The notes under the pieces are model-generated. The model did not search any database and had not been told where the DNA came from. It saw nothing but the letters and a program-made list of their open reading frames with translations. Both the position numbers and the translations under genes were made by a program. Positions 30,288-40,393 of a DNA stretch of 64,000 nucleotides are shown here, one piece after another; positions within the stretch are counted from its first letter, which is position 1, and each line of letters opens with the position of its first letter. Location of the stretch: contig OY744523.1 in the NCBI GenBank assembly GCA_963556195.1, forward strand, positions 72,375,288 through 72,439,287, given 5' to 3'. Source of the DNA: Sepiola atlantica. Taxonomy: Eukaryota > Mollusca > Cephalopoda > Sepiida > Sepiolidae.

Positions 30288-33253
30288 ATGGATGCGAACT
30301 TGAAGTTAGGAAGCTTGAACGCAAACGGCTTGAGGTCCTTAAGCAAAGCAGCCCGCATACTGGAGGATCTCAAGGCGTTGGACATAGATGTGGCTGCGGT
30401 ACAGGAGACTCACTATGTTTCGATTGACGATCATCGACTGCTGGAGGAGCATTTCGATGTTTTTTCAGCATTTGGTGACCGTCTTGCTCGGGGAGTCTCT
30501 CTGTTAGTTAGACGCACTCTGTTAGCAAGGGTAAACATTGTTCACGCGGATGCTGATGGCAGACTGATCGTGGCTGATGTTGCCGTGAATAGTGCCATGT
30601 TTCGAACCGTCGCGGTTTATGCGCCCAATATCATTCGGGAGAGGGTTTCCTTTTTCCGGGGGTTGGCGGGGTTTCTCGGTGGTTCGGAGCGGCTAATCCT
30701 AGTGGGTGATTGGAATGCCATCCTTGATCCCAGGATAGATAAGGTGGGGGGGACTTAGTGGGTCGGATGGGTGTGAGACAAGTCTGTCTGATCTGATGGC
30801 ACAATGCGATCTGGTCGACAGATTTCGTATCGATCACTCGAGGCAGGAGATGTGGACGTGGCTTGCTAGCGGCACTATCCATTCAAGTACTTACCTGGAT
30901 CAATTGTTAGTTAGAAGAGGCAACATAGATTATATCTCTTGTCCCACGTTCCACTGGTTAGGCCAGTATGACCACAAGTTACTTGTGGCTAGTCTGGATT
31001 TAGGCCCTAAGACACACAAGGTAGCTGGGTACTGGAAGTTAAATACCTCCTTACTGGAGATACATGACTTCCGGGAACAGCTATCTCTTATCATTCAAAA
31101 GGGATTAGTGGGGGGCGGTAACCGGGAGTAGGTGGTGGGTTAACGCCAAAGTTGGCATTAGACGCTTTTCTGTGCAATATAGCCAGCGCCTCGCCTTAAA
31201 TAAGGCTGAAGCAGAAAAGCGTTTAGAAACTAAGCTGGCCCGGGCGGTGGCTGGGGGGGATTCCCTAGGCGTAGAACTAGCTAAGGGGGACCTGAAACGT
31301 GCGGCTAACGTGCGGTATGAGGGTCAAGTAGTTAGATCTAGACTAAATAGAGTGTCCAACGAAGCTGTGAATGTTGACGCGGCAGAGCGTAGAACTCCAC
31401 TTCGTCGCAACTCGGTCGGTCTCATTCGTCAAGTCAGACACCCGGAAGGACACACCCTTGTGTCGACTCGGGAGATTTGCCGGGGATTTCGTGAACATTT
31501 CATGGAGTGGTTCACCCAACTGCCCGGACTCCGTGTCGAGGAGTTTGGCAGCTATTTAGCTGGCTCGCCCGCCTGGAGGCGGCCCGAGCGGCTAGTTGTG
31601 ATGGGCGCGGTACAGAGTGTGAGGTCTTGGCTGCACTGAAGCAGGTCGGCTACGACAAATCTCCGGGACTAGATGGTTTGCCCTATGAATTGTTCTTGAG
31701 GCTGTCGCACATCTTCGTACCTATTCTGGTCAATGTGTTCAATCACTGGTTTGAACAGGGCTCCGTCCCCGGTCAAGTCACCAAGGGAGTGATCACATTG
31801 CTTCAGAAAAAGGGCACAGATAGTGGGCATTTAGACGATTATAGGCCCATAACTCTGCTTAACGCAGATTTAAAGATTTTGGCCAAAGTTCTTGCAAATC
31901 GGTTGCAGGTTGTTATCGGTGAGTTGGTCGAACCTGATCAGAATTATGCTGTGAAGGGGAGATCGATTCAAAACAACTTGCATCTGATGCGCACGATCAT
32001 AGAGGGATTAGAAGACGACACTGAAGTTGCGCTGATCAATTTAGATCAGTCCAAAGCGTTTGACAGGGCTGACCATCGGTTCCTGGGATCTGTTTTAGAG
32101 GCTGCTGGTTTTACACCGGACTTCCGCAGATGGATCTCCATTTTGTATCGCGGGCCGACGGCAGTGGTGCAAGTGAATGGAATGCGATCGGAGTCTTTTG
32201 CCGTCTCTCGGTCGGTACGTCAGGGATGTCCGCTGTCTCCCCTGCTTTACGTCCTTGCCTTGGAGCCTTTTCTCCGCAGGCTTAGGATCGGGGAGCCTGG
32301 ACTGGCCCTATTGCTCTTCCTGGCGGTGCACGGGCCAGGGTTTCCGCGTATGCCGATGATGTCACCGTGTTTGTGTCGTGCTTTCGAGACATTATCGCAG
32401 TGATTAGGGCACTCAAGAGGTACGAAAAAAATCACAGGGGCCGTAGTCAACCTTAGCAAATCCAATGGCCTAAGGTTGGCTGCCTGGAGTGGCGCGGCTG
32501 CGCTCTTGGGCCTTTTCAACTGGATAGATGGCTCGGTTCAGATCCTCGGCGTATGGTTCGGACCGGGTCTCCAGCTTGATAAGAATTGGTCGGAAGTACA
32601 GTCTAAGGTTGAAGCGTCTGTAAGGATTTGGCTTCAAAGGGGGCTTTTCTCTTAGAGGTCGAGCTGAGGCGTGCGCCACTTACGTCTTTCCACTCATCCT
32701 TTACCGATTGGCTGTACTACCTCTGCCTGCGGACCACCGAGCGGCTTTGACGCTTTTCTCACTTTTGTGGGCAAGGGCGAAGCTGCTAGTCCGTAGACAG
32801 GTCTGTACTCAACATCCTTATGTGGGAGGTTTGGGAATGCCCGACTTGGCAAGCCACTTGAATGCCGAGAGGTTAACATTCCTGAGCTGAACTTTGACGG
32901 AGGAGTCTGCGTGGGGCCCTGCGGTTGAGAACGCTTTTCCCAACCTCATCCCTGACCACTTGGCCGAATGCCGACGTAAGCCAAGGGGTCAATCGCAGTT
33001 CCTCAACGAATGCCGAGCTGCGCTCAGAGTGCTGCCGGGGTCCAGTGACCTCGCCCGGTCTAGGAAAACACTATATCGGGAATTAGTGGTGGGGACCGCT
33101 TCGGATCCTCTTGGGGAGCGACTTGGATTGTCGGAGGAGGATGCTCGCTCCCAATGGAATTGGGCGCCAGGCCGGAGCCATCTCAACAACACTGAGTTCT
33201 CTCTGACCTGGCGATTGGTTCGAAATGTGGTACCCCTCAATGGCATACGATTC
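30288..33253 (+). pseudogene. LINE family 1 copy 2 ORF2, upstream part: endonuclease and RT
   Basis: The ATG lies 5 bases after the ORF1 stop. The first 156 residues are an APE-type endonuclease (GSLNANGLRSLS, VQETHYV, VAVYAPN, GDWNAILDP). After a frameshift near 30757 its end follows (STYLDQLLVRRG, then QYDHKLLVASLDL, with Tyr where copies 1 and 3 have Ser in SDH). RT follows in the 31507-32403 frame: KSPGLDGLPYELFL, LINLDQSKAFDRADH, RQGCPLSPLLYVLALEPF. A frameshift before the YADD box at about 32350 and a TGA at 32888 break it. The ORF continues beyond the gypsy insertion at 38808. Seven or so frameshifts make this copy inactive. Confidence 0.88.
33249..33253. repeat. Target-site duplication GATTC, left copy, of the Mag-like element
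   Basis: GATTC directly precedes the 5' LTR. The right copy is at 38808-38812. Five bases is usual for gypsy elements. Confidence 0.93.
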
Positions 33254-33475
33254 TGTTATGGTGCCGTACCTACCTACGGAGAACTAATGGACTCGTCCAC
33301 CTTATAAATACGGGAAGCACGTGACACTTGTTCTCTTCTTCCCAGGCAAACCGGCAATGGCGGTTGAGAGCACATCTCCTTTTATCTCTTTCTTTGTATT
33401 ATATAATATATACCTTTGTTCATTTAAACCATGTGTTTCTGTGTCATTCATTCGGCCTTACCCAGGTCCACAACA
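33254..33475 (+). repeat. Mag-like element 5' LTR
   Basis: 222 bp. A TATAAATA box at about 33301-33308 is the likely promoter. It is repeated at 38586-38807. Confidence 0.95.
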
Positions 33476-33477
33476 AA

Positions 33478-33488
33478 TGGCGACGAGG
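33478..33488 (+). other. Primer-binding site candidate TGGCGACGAGG
   Basis: It lies two bases after the 5' LTR and begins with TGG, complementary to the CCA end of a tRNA. The motif resembles primer sites I know from Mag-group elements. The exact tRNA cannot be named from the sequence. Confidence 0.75.
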
Positions 33489-33779
33489 GAATTCGAACTC
33501 TTGGGTCAAAAAAACTGAAAATACCACGTGAAAATGCACTCACACGGTTAATGCAGGAAGCCGCACGCATTAAAAACAAAGGTTTTTGCTGAACGGTCGA
33601 GAGAAGAAAAGGGAACTCAACTGAAAACAAAAAAACATGTTGAATTCCTAAGTGCGAGAAAATTGTTTTCTTTTAAGAAACAGAAAACTGAAATGGACAT
33701 GTTTTCTCTAATTTTGAAAACTGCTTATCGAAAAAAAAAACAGCTTGAAATTAGGTGCGCGGTTCCTCTAGTTTGGGAA

Positions 33780-33810
<31 letters not shown>

Positions 33811-34485
33811 CAACTGAAATTGAATGCGCGTTTTTTTTTTCTCTGGGTTGGAAAACTAACAAAATAAATAAAAAATACCGAACACGAAGGAAGCGAGCAT
33901 TGTTTTTTTTGAGACGAACGTCACAGCGAGTTTTTTTTGACGAGCACACACACAAAAAAAAAAAAAATGAAACCGCCACCACGTGCTTCATTTTAAGAAC
34001 AGATAAGAAACAAAAACATGAAATGAATCACACATGCGTTACTCCATAAAAAAAAGACGCACGATAAAAAAAAAAAGGTCAGTTTTATTTTCTCTCTCTC
34101 TTTTCCGACTTGTACTGAAATATTTTAAAATGCAGAAAGAATTAATTGTGAAACAGATTTTTTTTTCTCTTCGTTAAAATTAAAAACGTGTATAAGAAAA
34201 GAACATTACATAATCTTTTCATAACTAAAACTCAGCGTCTTGCCAGCGCTAATTTAAAGAAAAGAACTTCTTGTAAATTCATTAAATAATGAGAAAATAT
34301 TAATTTTCAAAAATAAAAAAAATAAAAAATAAGTGAATATACGCGTATTTAGAGAAAAGGAAAAGTTTCATAATCTTTTCATAAGTAAAACGGCGCCTAG
34401 CAAACGCTAATTTAAAGAAAAGAACTCATAAGATAATGAGAAAATATTAATTTTCTAAATAAAATCAGAAACTAAATGGTTGAAT
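33489..34485 (+). other. Leader of the Mag-like element, no gene seen
   Basis: About 1 kb of A/T-rich sequence with many homopolymer runs between the primer site and gag. Two stretches, about 34170-34290 and 34310-34460, resemble each other (AATCTTTTCATAA, GCTAATTTAAAGAAAAGAAC, ATAATGAGAAAATATTAATTTT), giving a degenerate tandem duplication of about 170 bp. Confidence 0.7.
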
Positions 34486-35964
34486 ATGGAAGATATTAAG
34501 TCTATAATCGCCGAACTAGCGAAATTCCAAATCTCCCAGCAACAACAAACTGAGGAAAGATTTCAGAAGTTTTTATTGGAACAGAACCAAAATTGTTTAT
34601 TACACAAAAAGGAGTATGATGAAAGATTGGAATTTCTGATACAAACAATATCGCGCAGTGACCCAAAAAATGAAAAAGACGACACGTTTTCGCAGAACAC
34701 AATTTGGAACAGTATTGATAATTACTGATACACGGAAAATAATACATTTGAAGAATATTTCCGAAGATATGAAGACCTATATAAAATTGACTGCGGTAGT
34801 TGGAGTGATGTGAAGAAGCTACGCCTCCTTCTTAGAAAACTAAATACCACAGAACATACGAAATTCGTGGATTTCATTTTGCCTCGGAAAACTAGCGAGC
34901 TAACTTTCATAGAAGTGGTTGGTTTATTGACAGAACTGTTTAGTCCAAGAACTACACTATTCCACAAACGATGGAAGTGCATGAACCTGGTAAAGAAAGA
35001 CAAGGAAGACTACGCTACTTTTGCATCGATAGTGAACAAGCATTGTGACGATTTTAAACTAACTGAATTAAGTGCAGATAATTTCAAGTGTCTAATTTTT
35101 GTACAAGGTTTAATCTCAGGAAATGACACGGAGATAAAGCGTAGAGCTCTAAATAAATTAGAGAATGAACCAAGCCTTACGCTGGAAAAGTTGGCTGAGG
35201 ACTGTCAAAGATTTGTAAATGTAAAACATGACTCAAAAGACATTGAATTGTCCGGCATTGCGCATATAAAAAAGGTACATCAAAAAACAAAAGCTCAACC
35301 TTATAGAAAAATAAGAAATAATAATTTTGATGTAACAAAGACAAACCAAACCAGTAAAAAAATAAATAAATTGCCACCAAGCCCTTGTTCACGCTGTGGT
35401 AATCCACATTGGTACAATGAGTGCCCATTCCGTTTTAAAACCTGTATGAAATGCAAAAAAGTTGGACATAAAAGTTCGCACTGCAGAACGGGCAGAAGAA
35501 ATAAAATGCGGATTAAAGCCACTAGGACAAAGAAGGAAAAATGCATGAACATAAGAAAGTATGTACAGGTGAAAATCCTGGATAAAAATATAAAATTGCA
35601 ATTGGATTCTGGTTCAGACGTTTTCATTATAAATTTACATACATGGAGGAGATTAAATAAACCTACTCTATCAAGAACAAACAGGCTGGCAAGCACAATT
35701 ACTGGTGAAAGAATTACATTTGAAGGAGAATTAATCACAAATGTGTCCCTAATGGGAAATACTAAAAAACTCAAACTACTGGTACTGAAGGATTCGAATA
35801 ATCTTTTTGGTTCAGATTTTATGCAGGCATTTGATTTATGGAAGTTGCCGATAAATACATTTTGTAAAAAAATAAATAGTCGCGCAACAGAATCGGAAAA
35901 ACTACGAGAATTTAAAAAATCGTTTCCAGAGGTTTTTTTCTGGCGGTCTTGGATGCTGCACTAA
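34486..35964 (+). pseudogene. Mag-like element Gag and protease
   Basis: From the ATG at 34486 (MEDIKSIIAELAKFQ) the frame runs to a premature TGA at about 34726 and continues in the same frame to 35964. It contains a capsid-like part (FEEYFRRYEDLYKID, LPRKTSELTFIEVVGLL), two zinc knuckles (CSRCGNPHWYNEC and CMKCKKVGHKSSHC) and an aspartic protease (QLDSGSDVFIINLHTW, near 35598). The gag-pol link is broken in a run of seven T at about 35933-35939, one base too long to stay in the downstream RT frame. No slippery site is needed if the original was a single frame. Confidence 0.85.
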
Positions 35965-35965
35965 A

Positions 35966-38553
35966 ATGACTGCAAAATTCCGTCTAAAAGAAAATGTACT
36001 GCCGGTATTTAGAAAAGAAAGGAAAGTACCCTTCGCCTCGATTGAAAAAATAAACGCTGAATTAGACAGACTGGTAAAGATGGGTATTTTATCAAAAGTA
36101 CAACACAGCCAGTGGGCAGCACCCACGGTTTATGTAAAGAAAAAATCTAATGAGATTCGTGTATGTGCAGATTTTTCAACAGGACTGAATACTGCCCTCG
36201 CGGACTATCACTACCCACTCCATACCCCGGAAGAAGTGTTTACAAGCTTAAATGGAGGAAGATTTTTTTCAAAAATAGACCTAAGTGAGGCATACCTACA
36301 AATACCGGTGGATAAAGATTGTTCTAAGCTGTTATGTATAAACACACATCGTGGTTTATATAAATTCGAAAGATTAGCGTTCGGAGTTAAGGTCGCGCCA
36401 GCCATTTTCCAACAAGTAATGGACACAATGCTGGGCGGACTGGATTTCGCAATAGCGTATCTCGATGACATCTTGATTAACAGCAAAGATATCGAACAAC
36501 ACCAAAAGCATGTAAATCAAGTGTTTGCGAGAATCCAAGATTATGGGTTCAAAGTAAAAGAAGAAAAATGTGATTTTTTTCTGGAGGAAATAAAATATCT
36601 GGGTCATGTGATCGACAAGGACGGCAGAAGACCAGACCCAGAAAGGGCTACCGCAATAAAAAACATGCCGGCGCCAGAAAACGTCATGACATTACAGAGT
36701 TTTCTGGGCCTAGCAAATTACTACCAGGCTTTTATCCCAGAAATGCATAATTTGCGTGCTCCATTAAATGAGCTATTAAAAAAAGGTAAAGCCTGGGTAT
36801 GGACACCTGAATGTCAGGATGCATTTAATAAAATCATAGAAAGACTTACGTCAGAGTTATTTCTAACACATTACAACCCAGAATTGGACATAATCGTAGC
36901 TAGCGACGCTAGTTCATATGGTTTAGGAGCGTGTATCCTACACAAAATGCCTGATGGAACCCATAAACCCATTGCCCATGCATCAAGGACCTTGCTCCCA
37001 GCGGAAAAACAGTATTCTCAAATCGAGAAAAAAGCCCTAGCAATAATATTTGCAGTAACAAAGTTTCACCGATACATACATGGTAGACAATTTACCTTAC
37101 AGACAGACCATAAGCCGCTAATTACAATTTATGGATCTAAAAAAGGCCTACCTGTATATACAGCTAATAGATTACAAAGATGGGGAACTATCTTATTAAA
37201 CTACAACTTTAAAATGCAACATTTGCATTCAAATAAAATCTATCATGCGGATGGATTGTCGAGATTAGTGCCAAAACAGAGAGAGACTCTAGAAGACACA
37301 GTGATTGCGTCTCTTCAAACAGAAGGAGATTTTAAAGAGATTTTGTGCAACGCAGTGAGAGAGCTCCCGGTGACACTATACGAGATAAAAAAAGAAGCTC
37401 AAGAGGATGAATTTATCACCAGAACAAAAATGAAATTGGTAGATAAGGATTTACATGCGGCAAAGAGTTTCTTACTCTGTGATGACGTACTCATGCATAA
37501 CGAAAGGGTGGTCATCCCAGAAAAACTACGAAAGCAAATTCTGAAAGATTTTCATGTTGGCCATCCAGGGATAACCAGGATGAAGGGGTTAATGAGGAGT
37601 TTTGTGTACTGGCCAGGTATGGACAACGACATTGAAAAAGCAGTAAAGCTGTGTAAAGGTTGTGCCTTAGCGGCAAAATCACCGCATATAAAGCATAGCC
37701 CATGGCCAAAGACCGACCGTCCGTGGGAAAGAATTCACGTGGATTTCGCGGGACCATTGGAAGGATTTTACTACTTAATCGTAGTCAACAGTTTTTCAAA
37801 GTGGCTCGAGGTACAACGTTGCAAGAGTCCCACGTCAGAGGTTACAATAAGATTCCTACATGAACTATTTGCCCGTTTTGGGGTAGTGGATTGTTTGGTG
37901 AGTGATAATGGGACGCAGTTCACGTCATCAGATTTTGAGGAGTTCTGCACGACGTTTCAAATCAGACATCACGACGCCCCCGTATCATCCTAGGTCAAAC
38001 GGCCAGGCGGAACGCTTCGTAGACACATTAAAAAAGGCAGGTGATACTCCTAAGGAGAAGGCTTTACAACAATTCTTACAAGTATATAGAATTACAAAAA
38101 AACATGAACATAGCATCATCATTATCCCCCGCAGAGATGATGTTTGCGCGGAATGTGAAGTCCGTGTTTGATAAATTATTACCTAAACATAATAATTATG
38201 ACCGAATCTCTACGGTACCGAAGAAAAAATACAACCCAGGAGATAGGGTATATTTTAAGATGTTCAAAAACAATGCATCGTTCTGGGAACCCGGTACAAT
38301 TGAAAAGAGGATCGGATCGATGGTCTATATCATAAAAGGACCACGGTTCTCACATAAGAGACATCTAAATCAGATCAGAAAAAGACTGTCAGATGACACT
38401 GACAGCGCCCCACAAGGAGAAGACGTGATGGACGTGATATATGACACCTTCAACTTACCAGCACCCCAGGTAGTCACATGTAAACGACAACCAAAAAGAA
38501 AACGAATGGCTCCGGACTACCTAGAGATAGATCCGAAAAGGAAACGTTATTAA
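35966..38553 (+). pseudogene. Mag-like element reverse transcriptase, RNase H and integrase
   Basis: The long frame (35966-37993) shows RT (KSNEIRVCADFSTGLN, FSKIDLSEAYLQIPV, FGVKVAPAIFQQVMD, AYLDDILINS), RNase H (VASDASSYGLGACILH, EKKALAIIFAVTKFH, LQTDHKPLI) and integrase. The integrase has the zinc domain (HVGHPGITRMKGLMRS, CKGCALAAK) and a DDE core with HVDFAGPLEG and VSDNGTQF. A frameshift near 37960 moves the rest (PPYHPRSNGQAERFV, with the catalytic Glu) to another frame. A second frameshift in an A run near 38095 moves the end (SPAEMMFARNV, YNPGDRVYFKMF, a GPF-like C-terminus) to a third. Cleavage, strand transfer and polymerase residues are present but split. Confidence 0.9.
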
Positions 38554-38585
38554 GACTCCTGAGGAGGTAAAGCTTGGTAGGGGGG

Positions 38586-38807
38586 TGTTATGGTGCCGTA
38601 CCTTCCTACGGAGAACTAATGGACTCGTCCACCTTATAAATACGGGAAGCACGTGACACTTGTTCTCTTCTTCCCAGGCAAACCGGCAATGGCGGTTGAG
38701 AGCACATCTCCTTGTATCTCTTTCTTTGTATTATATAATATATACCTTTGTTCATTTAAACCATGTGTTCCTTTGTCATTCATTCGGCCTTACCCAGGTC
38801 CACGACA
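38586..38807 (+). repeat. Mag-like element 3' LTR
   Basis: 222 bp, preceded by a G-rich purine tract and followed by GATTC (38808-38812). Confidence 0.95.
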
Positions 38808-39130
38808 GATTCGATATTGGTCTGGTTATGGACCCCTTTTGCCCACGTTGTGAGGAAGATGAAATCGAAACAACTGAGCACGCCTTTTTCACCTGCTCCA
38901 AACTTCGTGAATATTGGACGTATGTCAACGAGGTGACGGCTCGCATCACCCCCGAGCGGGTGACATGCCTGGATTTAGCATCCGTTGTCTTCAACATGGA
39001 CCCCTTGTGGCCCAGGGAGAAACGTATGGTTTTGCTCGCGATTTTAGCCGTAGCTAGACTCGTTGTGTACACTTCATGCTTAGAAATAGGGCGTGGGGGG
39101 GGGGGGCGCCGCATTCTCATCATCATTTGA
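38808..39130 (+). pseudogene. LINE family 1 copy 2 ORF2, C-terminal end
   Basis: It continues the ORF2 interrupted at 33253. A Cys/His cluster (CPRCEEDEIETTEHAFFTC) typical of L1/Tx1 ORF2 ends lies in DPFCPRC near 38832, followed by MVLLAILAVARLVVYT and a stop at 39128-39130. The stop is within RRILIII. The target duplication GATTC at 38808 is shared with the left junction. Confidence 0.88.
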
Positions 39131-39971
39131 ATTTGTATTTTAAACACCAGCTTAAAATCAAAATCAAATCTGATAGAAGGAGGTTGCCTACCTCACTTTT
39201 TAAAAGTAGGTGGATACACACCGCTAGTTTATGCGTGTTCTTGCAGAATAAGTTTGAGTTTGTGTTCCCTGCCTAGGCATGGCACACGCCGACCTTAGGT
39301 CCTTCATTATTGAACATCCTTGACCATCCAAATTGTTGGATCAGTTCCCTTTTAGCTAGTAGTATAAATGAGCTCTCTGTCCCCATCTTTATTTTAGGTG
39401 TCAGAACTCTTCCAGGATGCCCGCTCCCAAATTTATCTTTGTGTCCCTGACCCGCCCTAATAGTACTTATCCTGGAGGACACCGCACATCCCGAAAAACC
39501 CATCCCACCATTTCTTTTTACCCCCATAGAAACGCCCATTCCCACCTAGGGACTGACTTTCTTGCTTTCGGTTTTAACCGGAAGACAGCGAGCAGTTCAT
39601 ACCTTAGATAGGATGGGGGGTTCCTACTAACTTACCATAATTAGCATTTTCTTTTGTTCTTTATTTTTCATCATCCATTTTCTTTTTATTTATTTTTGGG
39701 GGATTTTTTAAGGCTTAGTTTTTGTTATCCCATTCCAATCATCACACATGTATATATTTTTTGTAAATAAAATTCATTTTCAAACACCTGGGGATATTTT
39801 AAGTAGCTTAAGTCCATAGAGTGAATGTGGTATTGTGGTAACTGAAACCAGTTTCTAGGGTATTTTAGACGAAGTGGACGACCCCCGACCCCCACTTTCC
39901 CCCCCCATACCCCTTTTTGGCCTTGTCCCACATCTTTGATGTATCTTTGTATATATTTGAGATAAATAAAT
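39131..39971 (+). other. LINE family 1 copy 2 3' UTR
   Basis: It begins ATTTTAAACACCAGCTTAAAAT (weak hairpin), then parallels copy 1. The end GAGATAAATAAAT is immediately followed by U2 nucleotide 1. Poly(A) is absent; the tail is a short ATAAATAAA repeat. Confidence 0.88.
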
Positions 39972-40018
39972 ATCGCTTCTCGGCCTTTTGGCTAAGGTCA
40001 AAGTGTAGTATCTGTTCT
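39972..40018 (+). ncRNA. U2 snRNA 5' fragment (about nt 1-46) between LINE copies 2 and 3
   Basis: From ATCGCTTCTCGGCC through GTGTAGTATCTGTTCT the sequence follows U2 snRNA nucleotides 1-46 with one substitution and one extra A by eye. It includes GTAGTA, the branch-site recognition segment. The next bases (CAGTTGCGACATT) are not U2 but the LINE copy 3 5' UTR. It is a fragment, not a working gene. Confidence 0.92.
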
Positions 40019-40110
40019 CAGTTGCGACATTTTCGTCTGAAACTAAACGGTTGCGACTAAGCTACCGGACCACTAGTGTAAAGTTTAAAGCTTTCTCACC
40101 TACTGACCAG

Positions 40111-40179
40111 CCCCCTCTTGGGGCTTTTTGTCTCTTCTGCCCCCTCTTGGGGCTTTCTTTCTTGTCGCCCCTCTTGGGC
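40111..40179 (+). promoter_or_regulatory. Three short hairpins in the LINE copy 3 5' UTR
   Basis: CCCCTCTTGGGG at 40112-40123 and 40141-40152, and GCCCCTCTTGGGC at 40167-40179. Each is a short stem around a CTCTT-like loop. Stem bases differ from copy 2 but pairing is kept. A pyrimidine tract ending TTTTGTAG (to about 40210) follows. Confidence 0.75.
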
Positions 40180-40393
40180 CATTAATTTTTTAATTTTATT
40201 TCTTTTGTAGCTCTGACTGCTGCGTTCGACTTAAATAGCTGGCAGGTTTTGGGGAGACTCAGGTGTCTTTTTTAAGGCGACGGTCTTCCTGACTCCAAAT
40301 CGGCGGGTCGTTGCGCAGCAGTCGGACCTGAATCCGATGGAAACCACCCCGGTCTCACAAACTAGGGCTGTCTCCCCGATAGACAGCAGGAGG

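Larger units (their letters stand above)
33254..38807 (+). mobile_element. Mag-like Ty3/gypsy LTR retrotransposon, complete structure, frameshifted
   Basis: Two 222-bp LTRs (33254-33475, 38586-38807; about 5 differences by eye, near 97.7% identity) start TGTTATGG and end ACA. They are flanked by GATTC duplications. A TGG-type primer site follows the 5' LTR and a purine tract (GGTAGGGGGG) precedes the 3' LTR. Gag-protease, RT-RNase H and integrase follow in the usual gypsy order. The RNase H/linker wording (ASRTLLPAEKQYSQIEKKAL, YGSKKGLPVYTANRLQRW) is that of the Mag group. It is on the same strand as the LINE it interrupts. Confidence 0.95.
27217..39971 (+). mobile_element. LINE family 1 (Tx1-type, U2-targeting), copy 2, full length but frameshifted; interrupted by a Mag-like gypsy element
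   Basis: The 5' UTR (27217-27522) is followed by ORF1, ORF2 and a 3' UTR ending GATAAATAAAT at 39971, right next to U2 nucleotide 1. A 5554-bp gypsy element (33254-38807) sits inside ORF2. Without it the LINE is about 7.2 kb. Both ORFs have several frameshifts. U2 sequence at both ends (18 nt at left, 46-47 nt at right) supports insertion in a U2 gene or U2-containing array. Confidence 0.92.

Noticed and set aside
33478..33500. tRNA-derived sequence after the Mag-like LTR
   Set aside because: It begins with TGG and fits a primer-binding site; spacing does not fit a T-arm plus acceptor stem of a tRNA gene.
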